Origin: Corallococcus silvisoli
GTDB taxonomy: Bacteria; Myxococcota; Myxococcia; Myxococcales; Myxococcaceae
Direction: 5' to 3'
Assembly (NCBI RefSeq): GCF_009909145.1
Contig: NZ_JAAAPJ010000013.1
Location: 62,001 to 126,000 of the forward strand
Length of the DNA stretch: 64,000 bases
The first letter of the stretch is position 1. Each line of letters opens with the position of its first letter. Shown one piece after another: positions 43,707 through 56,200 of this stretch. Made by a program: the position numbers and the translations under genes. The notes under the pieces are model-generated. The model saw only the letters and a list, made by a program, of their open reading frames with translations, was not told the origin of the DNA and did no database searches.

Positions 43707-44123
43707 ATGTCGATTCAAAAGTTCGCGGCGGCACTGGCGTTGGCATTGGGACTGGGGACGGCGGGACCGGCCCATGCCTGGATGCAATACTGCAATGGAA
43801 CCAGCGTCACGATCTACACCACGTATGAGTGGTACTCGCCCTCCTGCGCCTCGGAGGACGGCAGCCTCTGGCAGAAGAAGGGCTGGTGGAGCCTGAACCC
43901 AGGCGAATGCAAGATTGTCTATGGCTCCTCCCTGCCGAACCGCTACTCGTATTACTACGCGGAGGGCGGCGGGAAGGTCTGGGCCGGCGCGTACTCCACG
44001 TGCACGCCGTCCACCGCCTTCGAGTGGTGCGACAACACCTGCAGCACCGCCTCGCGCTCCCTGGGCTACCGGCAGCTCGATACGGGCTCCTCGTCCAACT
44101 ACACGCTGACGTTCAACCCCTGA
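43707..44123 (+). CDS. exported DUF1036-type protein
   Basis: 138 residues; GAGGAGG precedes the ATG at 43707. Signal peptide 1-24 (AHAW). The mature part fits DUF1036: a Cys near the start (YCNGTSVTIYTTYEW), then KKGWWSLNPGECKIVYGSSL and YSYYYAEGGGKVW, with further cysteines (CTPST, CDNTC). DUF1036 proteins are small exported proteins without an established role. A hairpin follows the stop. Confidence 0.8.
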   Translation: MSIQKFAAALALALGLGTAGPAHAWMQYCNGTSVTIYTTYEWYSPSCASEDGSLWQKKGWWSLNPGECKIVYGSSLPNRYSYYYAEGGGKVWAGAYSTCTPSTAFEWCDNTCSTASRSLGYRQLDTGSSSNYTLTFNP

Positions 44124-44140
44124 CGTCGGGCGCGTGAGGG

Positions 44141-44159
44141 CGGCCGGGCACTCCGGCCG
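44141..44159 (+). terminator. small hairpin after the DUF1036 gene
   Basis: CGGCCGG-GCACT-CCGGCCG, a 7-bp perfect stem, 18 bp after the stop at 44123. Confidence 0.5.
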
Positions 44160-44229
44160 GTGGACGGCAGGCTCCCTATCGGGGCCTTTCGTCTCCAGGC
44201 ATGGCCAGCTTCCCCCAGGGAGACACGCC

Positions 44230-47017
<2,788 letters not shown>

Positions 47018-47019
<2 letters not shown>

Positions 47020-47054
47020 GCAGGGCGCCGCTCGCGTGCCTTTGGCCCCTGCTC
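47018..47054. terminator. hairpin between convergent genes
   Basis: GAGCAGGG (47018-47025) pairs with CCCTGCTC (47047-47054), 8 bp perfect, 21-nt loop, right at the stop of the ATPase gene. Confidence 0.4.
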
Positions 47055-47068
47055 CCGCCCAGCGCGTG

Positions 47069-49645
47069 TCAGGCGAGGTCGGTGGCGGGGGTGACCGGCC
47101 CCGCTGGGAGCGTGAAGCCGAACGTGCTCCCTCCGCCGGCGCGGCTCTCCGCGTGGACCTGTCCGCCGTGGGCCTCCACCAGCCCCTTCACGATGGCGAG
47201 CCCCAGACCCGCGCCCTCCCTCCGCTTCACTCCGGCCTGCCAGAAGCGCTCGAAGAGGTGCGGCAGGTCCGCCGCCGCGATGCCGGGGCCCGTGTCGCTC
47301 ACCAGGAAGCGGACCTGTCCCGCCTCCGGCTGGACGCGCAGGGTGATGCGCCCACCCTCGGGCGTGAACTTGAGCGCGTTGCCCATCAGGTTGGAGAGGA
47401 TCTGCAGCACCCGCTCACGGTCCGCGAGCACGGGGGGCAGGCCCCGCGGAACACGGGCCACCAGCTGAAGGGACTTCGCCTCCATCAGCGCGCGGTGCTG
47501 CTCCACCGCTTCCTGGATGAGCGGCGCCACCTCCAGCGGCTCGCGGTCCACCGTCAGGTTGCCCCCCTCCATCCGCGCCACGTCCAGCAGGTCCTGGATG
47601 AGCCGGTTCGCGCGATGGACCGACTTCTCGATGGACTCCAGGGACTTGTGACCGCCAGGGGCGGGCAGGGCCCTGGCGAGCATCCCGGTGCTCAGCGAGA
47701 TGACGTTGAGGGGCGCGCGCAGGTCGTGGGCCACGATGCGCAGGACCTCGTCGCGCACGCGGGTGGCCTGTTCGGACCGCTGATGCAGGTAGGCATTCTC
47801 CAGCGCGAGCGAGCCCCTGCGCGCCAGCTCCTCCGCCAGGGCGAGGTCGCGCGCCCCGTAGCGGCGCCCGGACTCGGAGGTGGCGAGGATGAGGGCCCCC
47901 AGGTTCTGCCCCCGGAACCGCAGGGCCACGATGAGCGCGGACGCCGGCGCGAGCCCGCGCAGGAACTCCAGGTGCGCGGCATCCTCCGCGGTCCGCTGGA
48001 GCACCTCCCACGAGACCTCCGGCAACAGCACCGGCTGTCCGCTGCGCAGCACGGAGGCGATGAGCCCCCCCTGGCGGAAGGGCGCATGCGGGTACTGCTT
48101 CAGCATCTCCCGCAGCCGGGCCGCCGTCTCCGGCATGGCGGCGGCGGTCTCCACCCCTTGCACGTCTCCGTCCTCCCCCAGGAAGTCCACCAGGCACCAG
48201 TCCGCCAGCGTCGGCACGGCGAGCGCCGCCACCGTGGCCAGCGTCTTCCGAGGCTCCAGCGACGCCGCCGCGAGCCGGGGGCCCACCTCCGCCAGGAAGC
48301 GCCACGCCTGCGCCAGCTCGTTGCGCTCCGTGATGTCCTGGATCTGCGAGATGAAGTGCAGCGCCGCCCCCTGGGCATCGCGAACCACCGAGCCCTTCAC
48401 CAGGATGGTGATCCTCCGGCCGTCCTTGTGGATGTAGTGCTTCTCCCGCTGGAAGGAGTTGATGTCACCGCTCCGCAGCCGCTCGGCGTTCTCCTGGTCC
48501 GCCGGCAGGTCCTCGGGGACGGTGATGTCGCTGACCGACCGGCTGAGCAGCTCATCGCGTGAATAGCCGACGATGCCGCGGAGCGCGGCGTTCGTGTCGA
48601 GGAAGCGCCCGTCCACCGAGAGCAGCGCCATGCCGATGGGCGCGTGCTCGAACGCGGTCCGGAAGCGCTCCTCGCTCAGGCGCAGGACGTCCTCCGCCTG
48701 CAGCCGCCGCGCATGCAGCCGGGAGAGGGCGTCCGCGTTCCAGACGGACACGGCGATGAAGGCCACCATGACCAGGAGCACGAAGAGCGTGACGCCGAAC
48801 GCGGTCCCGTACAGCCCCAACCACTCGCCCAGCAGACGGACCCCGCCCACCGCCAGGACCACGAAGAGGGCCGCGGGCAGCAGCCGCCGCGCGGAGTGGC
48901 CGCCCAGGTCGTCCCGCAGCAGCACGCCCAGCATGCCGTGCTCCGGATGGACGGAGAGGACACCCAGCGACAGCAGCAACAGGGCCAGCGCGGTGTGGAT
49001 GCCCATGGGCACGGAGGGTGGCATCCGCGGGTTCAGGGCGGCCACGTCGAGCGCGTGCTCCTGGTACAGGAACCCGATGAAGACCCGCGACGCGATCAGC
49101 GCGACGCCGAAGGCCAGCCACCGCGCGGGGTACCAGCCCCGGCGCTCGCGGACGTGCAGCAGCCAGAGCGACACCCCCAGGAGCAGCAGGCTCAGCGCGC
49201 CCCCCGGGGAGGGGCGTACCCAGGACGACAGGTCGCTCCGCGCGAGGAGCGCCCTCAGCCAGGGCCCGGTGAAGCCGGGCCCCTCCTCGGCGGCGAGGTA
49301 GCGGCCCAGGCCTTCCGCCCCCAGCAGCACGGCCGCCGTCGCCAGGCCCCGCCCCACGCCCAGCCTCCAGCCGCGCGCGGCCGGGACGTGCAGCAGCCAG
49401 AGGGCGACGCCCGCCGCCATCAGGCCCAGCGCGATGTCGGGCGGCATGACCCGCGCGTCCACCGGGATGAGCCTCTGGATGAGGCTGGGGATCCCCAGCG
49501 CCCAGCCCCCCAACACGACCGCCGCCAGCAACGGAGCGAACACGCTCGCCACGGGCACGAGCACCGCGAACGCGCGCGCGAGCCGCCGCGGCGGGTGGCC
49601 CGGCGACGGCATGACGCGGGGGAGGCCTGGCGTCGGGGGGCTCAT
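47069..49645 (-). CDS. hybrid-sensing histidine kinase with membrane, PAS and GAF domains
   Basis: 858 residues from the ATG at 49645 (49612 possible). About seven to eight membrane helices (to about 315) form an integral sensor. Then come a PAS domain (EERFRTAFEHAPIGMALLSV), a GAF domain (about 440-600), a HisKA with H640 in RIVAHDLRAPLNVI, and a HATPase with N box NLMGNALKFTP, DTGPGIAAAD and GAGLGLAIVKG. No receiver domain is present. The response regulator is not in this window. Near it are the stress proteins, but it is convergent with the ATPase and divergent from the USP gene. Confidence 0.93.
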   Translation of the reverse strand: MSPPTPGLPRVMPSPGHPPRRLARAFAVLVPVASVFAPLLAAVVLGGWALGIPSLIQRLIPVDARVMPPDIALGLMAAGVALWLLHVPAARGWRLGVGRGLATAAVLLGAEGLGRYLAAEEGPGFTGPWLRALLARSDLSSWVRPSPGGALSLLLLGVSLWLLHVRERRGWYPARWLAFGVALIASRVFIGFLYQEHALDVAALNPRMPPSVPMGIHTALALLLLSLGVLSVHPEHGMLGVLLRDDLGGHSARRLLPAALFVVLAVGGVRLLGEWLGLYGTAFGVTLFVLLVMVAFIAVSVWNADALSRLHARRLQAEDVLRLSEERFRTAFEHAPIGMALLSVDGRFLDTNAALRGIVGYSRDELLSRSVSDITVPEDLPADQENAERLRSGDINSFQREKHYIHKDGRRITILVKGSVVRDAQGAALHFISQIQDITERNELAQAWRFLAEVGPRLAAASLEPRKTLATVAALAVPTLADWCLVDFLGEDGDVQGVETAAAMPETAARLREMLKQYPHAPFRQGGLIASVLRSGQPVLLPEVSWEVLQRTAEDAAHLEFLRGLAPASALIVALRFRGQNLGALILATSESGRRYGARDLALAEELARRGSLALENAYLHQRSEQATRVRDEVLRIVAHDLRAPLNVISLSTGMLARALPAPGGHKSLESIEKSVHRANRLIQDLLDVARMEGGNLTVDREPLEVAPLIQEAVEQHRALMEAKSLQLVARVPRGLPPVLADRERVLQILSNLMGNALKFTPEGGRITLRVQPEAGQVRFLVSDTGPGIAAADLPHLFERFWQAGVKRREGAGLGLAIVKGLVEAHGGQVHAESRAGGGSTFGFTLPAGPVTPATDLA

Positions 49646-50000
49646 GGCGGGCGCGGCCCCGTCGCGGGCCGCGCCCGGCCGCGGGGACGACGCGGCGGAC
49701 GGCGGCCCGCCTCTCGGGCGTCCGCCCCCCGCGACACATCCAGGAGAACGGGCAGGCGGCTGGCGGAAACGGGGACTCGCATGACACAGGCACCAGCAGA
49801 AACCTGGAGTCCGGTCCAGCGACTGGCAACGCAGCCCGTCCCCCAGGGGCGAAGGCGCACGGGGCGCACGGCTGGGAGGCGGGTGCTGGCGCGCTGAAGG
49901 CAGACGGCCCGACGCGCGCCGCGCCTCCTCCATCGCCCCGGGCATGGCGTGCGGACGCGGTGACTACCTTCACGGCGTGACCGCGATTCGAGGCGCCCCC

Positions 50001-51299
50001 ATGGCCATCGCCTGCACCACCAATTTCTCGGATGCCGCCCGGCGCACCAGCGACACCGTGGCGCTGCTCTCCCGACGGATGAACGCTCCGCTCTGCCTGA
50101 TCCACGTGGTGTCCAAGACGCTGATGCGGACCTTCGGCCAGTCCGTCCGCGAGGCCGCCCTGTCCGCGCTCCAGGGAGAGGCGCGGAGGCTGGAGACCCT
50201 GGGCGCCGTGGGCGTCGAGACCGTGCTGCTGACGGGGGAGCCCGAGCAGGCCGTGAGCGAGCTGGCGGCGGAGCGGGGCTTCCAGCTGGTGGTGGCCTCG
50301 GCCCCGGACGAGCCGACGCCCTTCCGAGGCCTGGGGGGCACGGTGGACCGGATGGCGCAGGAGCTGGACGTCCCCTTCCTGGTGGTCCGCGGAAACGCGG
50401 CGCTGGAGGCCTGGGCGCGCGGGGAGCGGGCCCTGCGGGTGATGTTGGGCCTGGACCGCTCGCGGCCCTTCGAGGTCGCGCGCGAGTGGGTGAAGGGCCT
50501 GGCGAGGTTCGGCCCGCTGGAGGTGGTGGGCGGGCACGTCTTCTGGGCCGGCACGGAGGCGGAGCGGCTGGGGCTGGAGCACCCGCACAACTACAAGGAC
50601 ATCTCCCCGGAGCTGCACGACGCGCTGGAGCAGGAGGCCGCCACGCTGTTGGAGCCGCTGCGCGCGGCGTCCACGTCCGTGCGCGTGCGGATGGAGCCGG
50701 GCCTGGGACGCGTCGCGGACCACCTGGTCGCGCTGGCCGCCGAGGAGCAGGTGGACCTGCTGGTGGTGGGCACGCACCAACGCAAGGCGCTGGCACGCCT
50801 GTGGAGCGTGTCCCAGGCCGCGCGGCGTCTGGCCTCCATGTCGGTGGTGAGCGTGCCGGTGCTCACGGCCGAGCAGGGGCTGGAGGCGGAGCTGCCCCGG
50901 GTGCGCTCGGTGCTCGCGAGCACGGACTTCATGGCGGCGGGGGACCGCGCCATCGCCTACGCCTTCGCCATCGCGCCTCCGGGGGGCACGGTGCACCTGC
51001 TGCACGTGGAGCCCGCGGACGCGACGCAAGAGGAACTCGAGGCCGCCCGGCGCCAGCTGGAGCTCCGGGTGCCCCGCGAGGCACAGGACGGGGCCCACCA
51101 GGTGGAGCTGTCGGTGCTGACCGGGGACGACGTGGCGGGCGTCATCACCCAGGCCGCGGAGCGGCACTGCGTGGACCTGCTGTGCCTGGGGACCCACGGC
51201 CGCACCGGCGTGAGCCGGGCGGTGCTGGGCTCGGTGGCGCAGCAGGTGATGGCGCGCAGCGACCGGCCCGCGGTGACGGTGCGCATGCCGCGCGCCTGA
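50001..51299 (+). CDS. universal stress protein with three USP domains
   Basis: 432 residues from the ATG at 50001 (GAGG upstream; a GTG at 49977 is possible). Three tandem USP folds: about 1-135 (ACTTNFSDAARRTSDTVALL), about 140-290 (VDLLVVGTHQRKALARLWSV) and about 295-432 (VDLLCLGTHGRTGVSRAVLG). The last keeps a near-complete nucleotide-binding G-x-G-type motif, while the first is degenerate (VVASAPDEPTPF). A role in survival under stress or low energy is typical. An alcohol dehydrogenase follows after 17 bp, an operon. Confidence 0.88.
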   Translation: MAIACTTNFSDAARRTSDTVALLSRRMNAPLCLIHVVSKTLMRTFGQSVREAALSALQGEARRLETLGAVGVETVLLTGEPEQAVSELAAERGFQLVVASAPDEPTPFRGLGGTVDRMAQELDVPFLVVRGNAALEAWARGERALRVMLGLDRSRPFEVAREWVKGLARFGPLEVVGGHVFWAGTEAERLGLEHPHNYKDISPELHDALEQEAATLLEPLRAASTSVRVRMEPGLGRVADHLVALAAEEQVDLLVVGTHQRKALARLWSVSQAARRLASMSVVSVPVLTAEQGLEAELPRVRSVLASTDFMAAGDRAIAYAFAIAPPGGTVHLLHVEPADATQEELEAARRQLELRVPREAQDGAHQVELSVLTGDDVAGVITQAAERHCVDLLCLGTHGRTGVSRAVLGSVAQQVMARSDRPAVTVRMPRA

Positions 51300-51316
51300 G
51301 CAAGAGGAGTGGAGCC

Positions 51317-52372
51317 ATGCGAGCGACCGTGTTTCGAGGCATCGACAAGGTGGGCCTGGAGGACGTCGAACGTCCGAAGGCGGGCGTGGGGGAGGCCGTC
51401 GTCCGGGTGACGCTCACCACCATCTGCGGCACCGACGTGCACATCGTCCGGGGCGAGTACCCGGTGAAGCCGGGCCTCACCGTGGGCCATGAGATGGTGG
51501 GCGTCATCGACGCGCTGGGCGATGGCGTGACGGGCTATCAGGTGGGGCAGCGCGTGCTGGTGGGCGCCATCACCCCCTGCGGCCAGTGCCGGGGCTGCCT
51601 CTCCGGGCACGCGTCCCAATGCGGCCACGGCGAGGGCATGGAGGCGGCGGGGGGCTGGCGGCTGGGCAACACGATGAACGGCGTGCAGGCCGAGTACGTC
51701 CGCGTGCCCTTCGCGCAGGCCAACCTGGCGCCGATTCCAGATGAGCTGAAGGACGAACAGGTGTTGCTGCTGGCGGACATCGCCTCCACGGGCTTCAGCG
51801 GCGCGGAGTCCGGCGGCGTGAAGATTGGCGACGCGGTGGTGGTGTTCGCGCAGGGGCCCATTGGCCTGTGCGCCTCCGTGGGGGCCCGGCTGATGGGGGC
51901 CTCGCTGGTGATTGGCGTGGACGGAGACGAGTCGCGGCTGGCCATGGCGCGGAAGCTGGGCGTGGACGTGGCGCTCGACTTCCGCAACCAGGACGTGGTG
52001 GCGGAGGTGAAGCGGCTCACCGGGGGCGGCGTGGACGTGGCCATCGAGGCGTTGGGCACGCAGCAGACCTTCGAGAGCGCGCTGCGCTCGCTCAACCCCG
52101 GCGGCACGCTCTCCAGCCTGGGGGTGTACTCCGGCAAGCTGCAGCTGCCCTACGATGCCTTCGCGGCCGGGCTGGGCGACCACCGCATCGTCACCACGCT
52201 CTGTCCGGGCGGCAAGGAGCGCATGCGCCGCCTGATGGAGGTGGTGCGCACGAAGCGCGTGGACCTCACGCCGCTCTTCACGCACCGCTTCGCGCTCAAG
52301 GACATCCGCGAAGCCTATGCGCTGTTCAGCCAGCGCAAGGACGGCGTGCTCAAGGTCGCCATCCGGCCCTGA
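51317..52372 (+). CDS. zinc-dependent alcohol dehydrogenase
   Basis: 351 residues; AAGAGGAG upstream of the ATG at 51317. Catalytic zinc ligands C37 (TTICGTDVHIVRG), the HE pair (TVGHEMVGVI) and a structural zinc lobe (PCGQCRGCLSGHASQCG). The NAD domain has VVVFAQGPIGLCASVGA, then VIGVDGDESRLAMARKLG. It belongs to the tetrameric, threonine-dehydrogenase-like branch. Partnering with a USP gene in an operon is common in bacteria responding to hypoxia or stress. Substrate probably a short alcohol or aldehyde. Confidence 0.92.
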   Translation: MRATVFRGIDKVGLEDVERPKAGVGEAVVRVTLTTICGTDVHIVRGEYPVKPGLTVGHEMVGVIDALGDGVTGYQVGQRVLVGAITPCGQCRGCLSGHASQCGHGEGMEAAGGWRLGNTMNGVQAEYVRVPFAQANLAPIPDELKDEQVLLLADIASTGFSGAESGGVKIGDAVVVFAQGPIGLCASVGARLMGASLVIGVDGDESRLAMARKLGVDVALDFRNQDVVAEVKRLTGGGVDVAIEALGTQQTFESALRSLNPGGTLSSLGVYSGKLQLPYDAFAAGLGDHRIVTTLCPGGKERMRRLMEVVRTKRVDLTPLFTHRFALKDIREAYALFSQRKDGVLKVAIRP

Positions 52373-53075
52373 GCGGCTCCGGGGGCGGCTCCGGCGCCGG
52401 CGCCGGCGCGGACGCGTAGCGCGCGAGGCACCCGGGCAGCTTCGCGGCCAGCTCGTCCGGGCCGCCGAGCGTCAGCCCCAGGTCCTTGAGCAGGCCGTCC
52501 TCCACGCCGTAGATCCACCCATGCACGGTGAGCGGCTGTCCGCGCTCCCAGGCGTCCTGCACGATGGTGGTGTGGCTGACGTTCTGCACCTGCTCCAGCA
52601 CGTTGAGTTCGCCCAGCCGGTCGTGCCGTTCGCGGGGGGACAGCCCTTCGCCCAGGAGCCGCTCATGCTTCTGGTGCACGTCCTGGATGTGCCGCAGCCA
52701 GTTGTCCGCCAGCCCCACCCGCTTGCGCTCCAGCGCGGCGCGCACGCCCGAGCAGCCGTAGTGGCCGCAGACGATGACGTGCCGGACGCGCAACAGGTCG
52801 ATGGCGAATTGCAGCACCGACAGCGCGTTCAGGTCGGTGTGCACCACCACGTTGGCGATGTTGCGGTGGACGAACAGGTCGCCCGCCATCAGGTTGACGA
52901 TTTGATTGGCCGGCACGCGGCTGTCGGAGCAGCCGATCCACAGGTACTCCGGAGACTGATGGCTGGCCATCTTCCGGAAGAAGTCGGCGTCCTTCTCCAC
53001 CATCGAAGCGGCCCACTGGCGGTTGTTCTCGAACAGCGCGTCCAGCGTCGGGTCAGCGGCGTTCGGGTCGGTCAT
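52350..53075 (-). CDS. beta-class carbonic anhydrase
   Basis: 241 residues from the ATG at 53075. Hydrates CO2. Zinc ligands C49, H105 and C108 with the catalytic dyad D51/R53 (WIGCSDSRVPANQ; VIVCGHYGCSGVRAAL), in the layout of plant-type/clade B enzymes. The C-terminal tail is Pro/Ala-rich (SAPAPAPEPPPEP). The last 23 bp overlap the convergent alcohol dehydrogenase gene. It is cytosolic and should supply bicarbonate or buffer pH. Confidence 0.95.
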   Translation of the reverse strand: MTDPNAADPTLDALFENNRQWAASMVEKDADFFRKMASHQSPEYLWIGCSDSRVPANQIVNLMAGDLFVHRNIANVVVHTDLNALSVLQFAIDLLRVRHVIVCGHYGCSGVRAALERKRVGLADNWLRHIQDVHQKHERLLGEGLSPRERHDRLGELNVLEQVQNVSHTTIVQDAWERGQPLTVHGWIYGVEDGLLKDLGLTLGGPDELAAKLPGCLARYASAPAPAPEPPPEPLRAGWRP

Positions 53076-53206
53076 CCGCGGGACTCTAGCGGGTGCGCAC
53101 GGGCACCCGCGGGGGCTTTCCGAGCCGCGCCAGAATATGCGCGTGGGTCGGCGTAATCCCCCCGACGGCGGCATTTCCCCGCTGACGCTCCCGAGGATGA
53201 CTCCCC

Positions 53207-54532
53207 ATGGAACGACCCCCGCTTCGCTTCCCGCGCTTCCTCCCCTTCGTGGCGGCCTCCGTGCTGGCCGCCTGTGGAGGGGGAGCGGACGACCCGGGCG
53301 ACGGCCCCGGCCCGGACGGAGACCCGGGCGGCCCCTGTGTGCGGACCCTCTCCGAGAAGCTGACCGCCGCGACGACCTGGGCGCCGGGTGAGCAGCAGTG
53401 CACCTACGCGGTGACAGGCGTGGTGGAGGTCAGCGGCGCGCTCACCATCGCCCCTGGCACGGTGGTCCGCTTCGGCCCCAACGCGGGTCTGTTGATGACG
53501 GCGACAGGCTCCCTCAACGCGGTGGGCACGGAGGCCGCGCCCATCACCTTCACGGGGACGACGGCCACGCCGGGCTTCTGGAAGGGGCTCGCGTTCAAGT
53601 CCAACAACCCCGCGAACGTGCTGGAGCACGTGGTCATCTCCTACGCGGGCAGCGAGGACTCCTTCTGCTGTGACTTCTTCTACGGCCCGGGTGGGAGCAT
53701 CGAGGCGCGGGCGGCCGTGCTGCTGGGCTCGCAGCTCCAGGACTCCATCACCCAGGTGCGCATCACGGATACGACGGTGGAGAAGAGCGGGACGCTGGGC
53801 CTCTTCGCCTTCAACAAGGCGCGGCTGCCCGGCTTCTCGCGCAACCTCTTCCGAGGCAACCTGGGCGCGCCCGTCACCGTGAGCCTGTCCATCGCGAGCG
53901 CGCTGGACGCCACCAGCATCTACTCCGGGAACAGCGCCACCAACCCCTCGGCCAATGGCGACAACACCGTCCACCTGCTGGCGGCGCCGGAGGCCGACAC
54001 CGCCACGGCGCAGACGCTGCACAAGCTGGACGTGCCCTATGGCATCTCCACCGGCGTCCCGAACACGACCGTGGAGTACGCGGGCGCGCTCACGCTGGAG
54101 CCAGGCGTGCGGCTCCAGTTCGAAGCGGAGTCCGGCCTGCGCATCACGGCGACGGGCTCCCTGGTGGCGCGGGGCACGGCGGCGGCCCCCATCGTGTTCA
54201 CGGGCAGGACGGAGACGCCGGGGTCCTGGAAGGGCATCTCCATCCGGTCCACGAACGCGAACAACGTCATCGCCTCCGCGCGGGTGAGCCATGGCGGCTC
54301 GGATCCATTCTGCTGCGACTCCTTCACGAGCGCGGGCGACATCCGGGCCAACATCTCCCTGGGCGGAGGCAATTCGGGGCGGGGCCGGTTGCAGCTGACG
54401 GACTCGCTCGTGTCGCAGGGGGCCGGCTGGGGCGTCTTCGTCTTCAAGGACTCCACCCTCACCCAGAGCGCCAACACCTTTGACGGCAACACCGGCACCG
54501 TGGGCTACCAGAATCCCCCCTTCGCGCCCTGA
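53207..54532 (+). CDS. lipoprotein with right-handed beta-helix repeats
   Basis: 441 residues. Signal peptide with lipobox LAAC (C23) and an Asp/Gly linker (DDPGDGPGPDGDPGG). The mature part has two similar halves: ALTIAPGTVVRFGPNAGLLM with TATGSLNAVGTEAAPITFTG, and ALTLEPGVRLQFEAESGLRI with TATGSLVARGTAAAPIVFTG. They continue into FCCD-containing segments (EDSFCCDFF, SDPFCCDSF). The pattern is a parallel beta-helix with a duplicated unit and paired cysteines. Probably a surface adhesin or structural protein; no catalytic residues are recognisable. Confidence 0.8.
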   Translation: MERPPLRFPRFLPFVAASVLAACGGGADDPGDGPGPDGDPGGPCVRTLSEKLTAATTWAPGEQQCTYAVTGVVEVSGALTIAPGTVVRFGPNAGLLMTATGSLNAVGTEAAPITFTGTTATPGFWKGLAFKSNNPANVLEHVVISYAGSEDSFCCDFFYGPGGSIEARAAVLLGSQLQDSITQVRITDTTVEKSGTLGLFAFNKARLPGFSRNLFRGNLGAPVTVSLSIASALDATSIYSGNSATNPSANGDNTVHLLAAPEADTATAQTLHKLDVPYGISTGVPNTTVEYAGALTLEPGVRLQFEAESGLRITATGSLVARGTAAAPIVFTGRTETPGSWKGISIRSTNANNVIASARVSHGGSDPFCCDSFTSAGDIRANISLGGGNSGRGRLQLTDSLVSQGAGWGVFVFKDSTLTQSANTFDGNTGTVGYQNPPFAP

Positions 54533-54559
54533 AGCCGCGCCTCCAACACGGCCTTGGGA

Positions 54560-54593
54560 GCCGCGCGCCGTTCCGGCAGGGACGGCGCGCGGC
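54560..54593 (+). terminator. very strong hairpin terminator
   Basis: GCCGCGCGCCGTTCC (54560-54574) pairs with GGGACGGCGCGCGGC (54579-54593), 15 bp with one G-T pair and a 4-nt loop GGCA, 28 bp after the beta-helix lipoprotein stop. Confidence 0.7.
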
Positions 54594-54763
54594 GGTGGGC
54601 GCTACCGGGGCGCGAGCGCGCCCACCAACCACTTCAATGCTTGCATGAACTTCCCCCTCTGGAAGGCGTTGACGATAGGGTTTTGAACAATGCACGGCCA
54701 AGGCGCCCGGACCCACCCGAGCAATCACAGTCGGACGCGCCCGGCGTGTGCATCCTCCCAGTC

Positions 54764-55261
54764 ATGAACGACTCCTCTGACTTCAAGACCGCGGACCTCT
54801 GCGATGCCCACGCGGACACCTCGCGGTTCCAGATCGCGGACCCTGGCTTCCTGGACTACGGCGGGCGCAGGAGCTTCAGCGGCCCCATCAGCACGGTGCG
54901 GGCGCCCGAGGACAACTCGCGGGTGCGCCAGGCGCTGGAGGAGCCCGGCCTGGGCCGCGTGCTGGTGGTGGATGGCGGGGGCAGCCGCCGGTGCGCGCTG
55001 GTGGGCGACGTGCTGGCGGCGCTCGGGCAGAAGAACGGCTGGGCGGGCGTGGTGGTGAACGGCTGCATCCGCGACGCGGAGGAGGTGGGCCGCACCGACA
55101 TCGGCGTGAAGGCCCTGGGCACCCACCCGCTCAGGAGCGGCAAGCGCAACGAGGGTCAGCGCGACGTGGAGGTGCGCTTCGCAGGAGTCACCTTCACCCC
55201 GGGCCACCACCTCTACGCGGACGCGGACGGCATCGTCACTTCCGAGCAGCCGCTGCGCTGA
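54764..55261 (+). CDS. rraA: RraA-type protein (HMG/4-hydroxy-4-methyl-2-oxoglutarate aldolase fold)
   Basis: 165 residues from the ATG at 54764. The start FKTADLCDAHADTSRF, then GRVLVVDGGGSRRCALVGDV, GWAGVVVNGCIRDAEEVGRT and the ending GHHLYADADGIVTSE match the RraA family. In E. coli RraA inhibits RNase E; related proteins are aldolases for 4-hydroxy-4-methyl-2-oxoglutarate. The residues conserved in the aldolase (GxxR-D motif, GCIRD) are present, so either role is possible. The 3' end overlaps the convergent OxyR gene by 26 bp. Confidence 0.92.
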   Translation: MNDSSDFKTADLCDAHADTSRFQIADPGFLDYGGRRSFSGPISTVRAPEDNSRVRQALEEPGLGRVLVVDGGGSRRCALVGDVLAALGQKNGWAGVVVNGCIRDAEEVGRTDIGVKALGTHPLRSGKRNEGQRDVEVRFAGVTFTPGHHLYADADGIVTSEQPLR

Positions 55262-56183
55262 CCTTCGCCCGCCCTGCCCCACCGGGCCACGCGGAGCGCA
55301 GCGTCCCCGCGATGGCGCGCAGCGCTTCGGCCCGGGGGTGTCCGGGACGCCACGCGAGGGCGAGCGTGCGGCCCGGCCCCGGCGGCGCGAAGGGCCGCAC
55401 CACCAGCTGCCCCTGCCGGTTCTCCATGGGCACCGCCAGCTTGGGCAGCAGCGTGATGCCGCCCGCCGCCATCACCATCTGCGCGAGCGTCGTCAGGCTG
55501 GTGGCCCGGAAGTCCACCTCACGCGCGCCCACGCGCGTGCACAGGGCCAGCGTCTGGCTCCGGAAGCAGTGCCCGTCCTCCAGGAGCAGCACGTCCTCCT
55601 CGTCCAGGTCGCGCAGCTGCACCTGCTTCTTCTTCTCCAGCGGGTGCCCTGGAGGCGCCGCGACGACGAAGGGGTCCTCCGCGATGACCTCGTGCTCCAC
55701 CGCGCGCCCCAACTCCGTGTCCACCGCGAGCAGCGCCGCGTCCAGCCGGCCCTCATCCATGTCGCGCATGAGCAGCGCCGTCTTCTCCTCGCGCAGCCGC
55801 AGCCGCAGCTTCGGGTAGCGCTTCACCAGCGCGGGCACCACCTCCGGCAGCACATAGGGCGCCACCGTCGGGATGGCGCCCAGGTGCAGCGGGCCCGCGA
55901 AGGGGTCCCCCATCCGCGCCGCCGCCGTGAGGAGGTCCTCCGCCTCCGTGAGCACCCGGCGCGCCCTCGCCACCAGCTCCCGACCCTCTGGCGTGAGCAG
56001 CACGCGGCGCGCGTCCCGCTCGAACAGCTTCACCCCGAGCACCGCCTCCAACTGCTGAATCTGCGCGCTCAGCGCCGGCTGGGAGACGTGGCACCGCTCG
56101 GCCGCCCGCCGGAAGCCCAGCGTCTCCGCCACCGCCACCACGTACTCCAACTGCCGCAGGCTGAGGTCGTTGAGCGAGGCCAT
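55236..56183 (-). CDS. oxyR: LysR-type peroxide regulator OxyR
   Basis: 315 residues from the ATG at 56183. LysR helix-turn-helix (LRQLEYVVAVAETLGFRRAA; ERCHVSQPALSAQIQQLE), then the effector domain with the OxyR redox pair C206 and C215 (EDGHCFRSQTLALC), the same 9-residue spacing as C199-C208 of E. coli. It should sense hydrogen peroxide by disulfide formation and activate the divergent catalase. A half-site resembling the OxyR operator lies in the intergenic region. Confidence 0.93.
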   Translation of the reverse strand: MASLNDLSLRQLEYVVAVAETLGFRRAAERCHVSQPALSAQIQQLEAVLGVKLFERDARRVLLTPEGRELVARARRVLTEAEDLLTAAARMGDPFAGPLHLGAIPTVAPYVLPEVVPALVKRYPKLRLRLREEKTALLMRDMDEGRLDAALLAVDTELGRAVEHEVIAEDPFVVAAPPGHPLEKKKQVQLRDLDEEDVLLLEDGHCFRSQTLALCTRVGAREVDFRATSLTTLAQMVMAAGGITLLPKLAVPMENRQGQLVVRPFAPPGPGRTLALAWRPGHPRAEALRAIAGTLRSAWPGGAGRAKVSAAAARK

Positions 56184-56200
56184 GGCCCCTCCGTGAACCG

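Noticed and set aside
48552..51197. 881-codon minus-strand frame
   Set aside because: It covers the kinase in another frame and the antisense of the USP gene; no domain.
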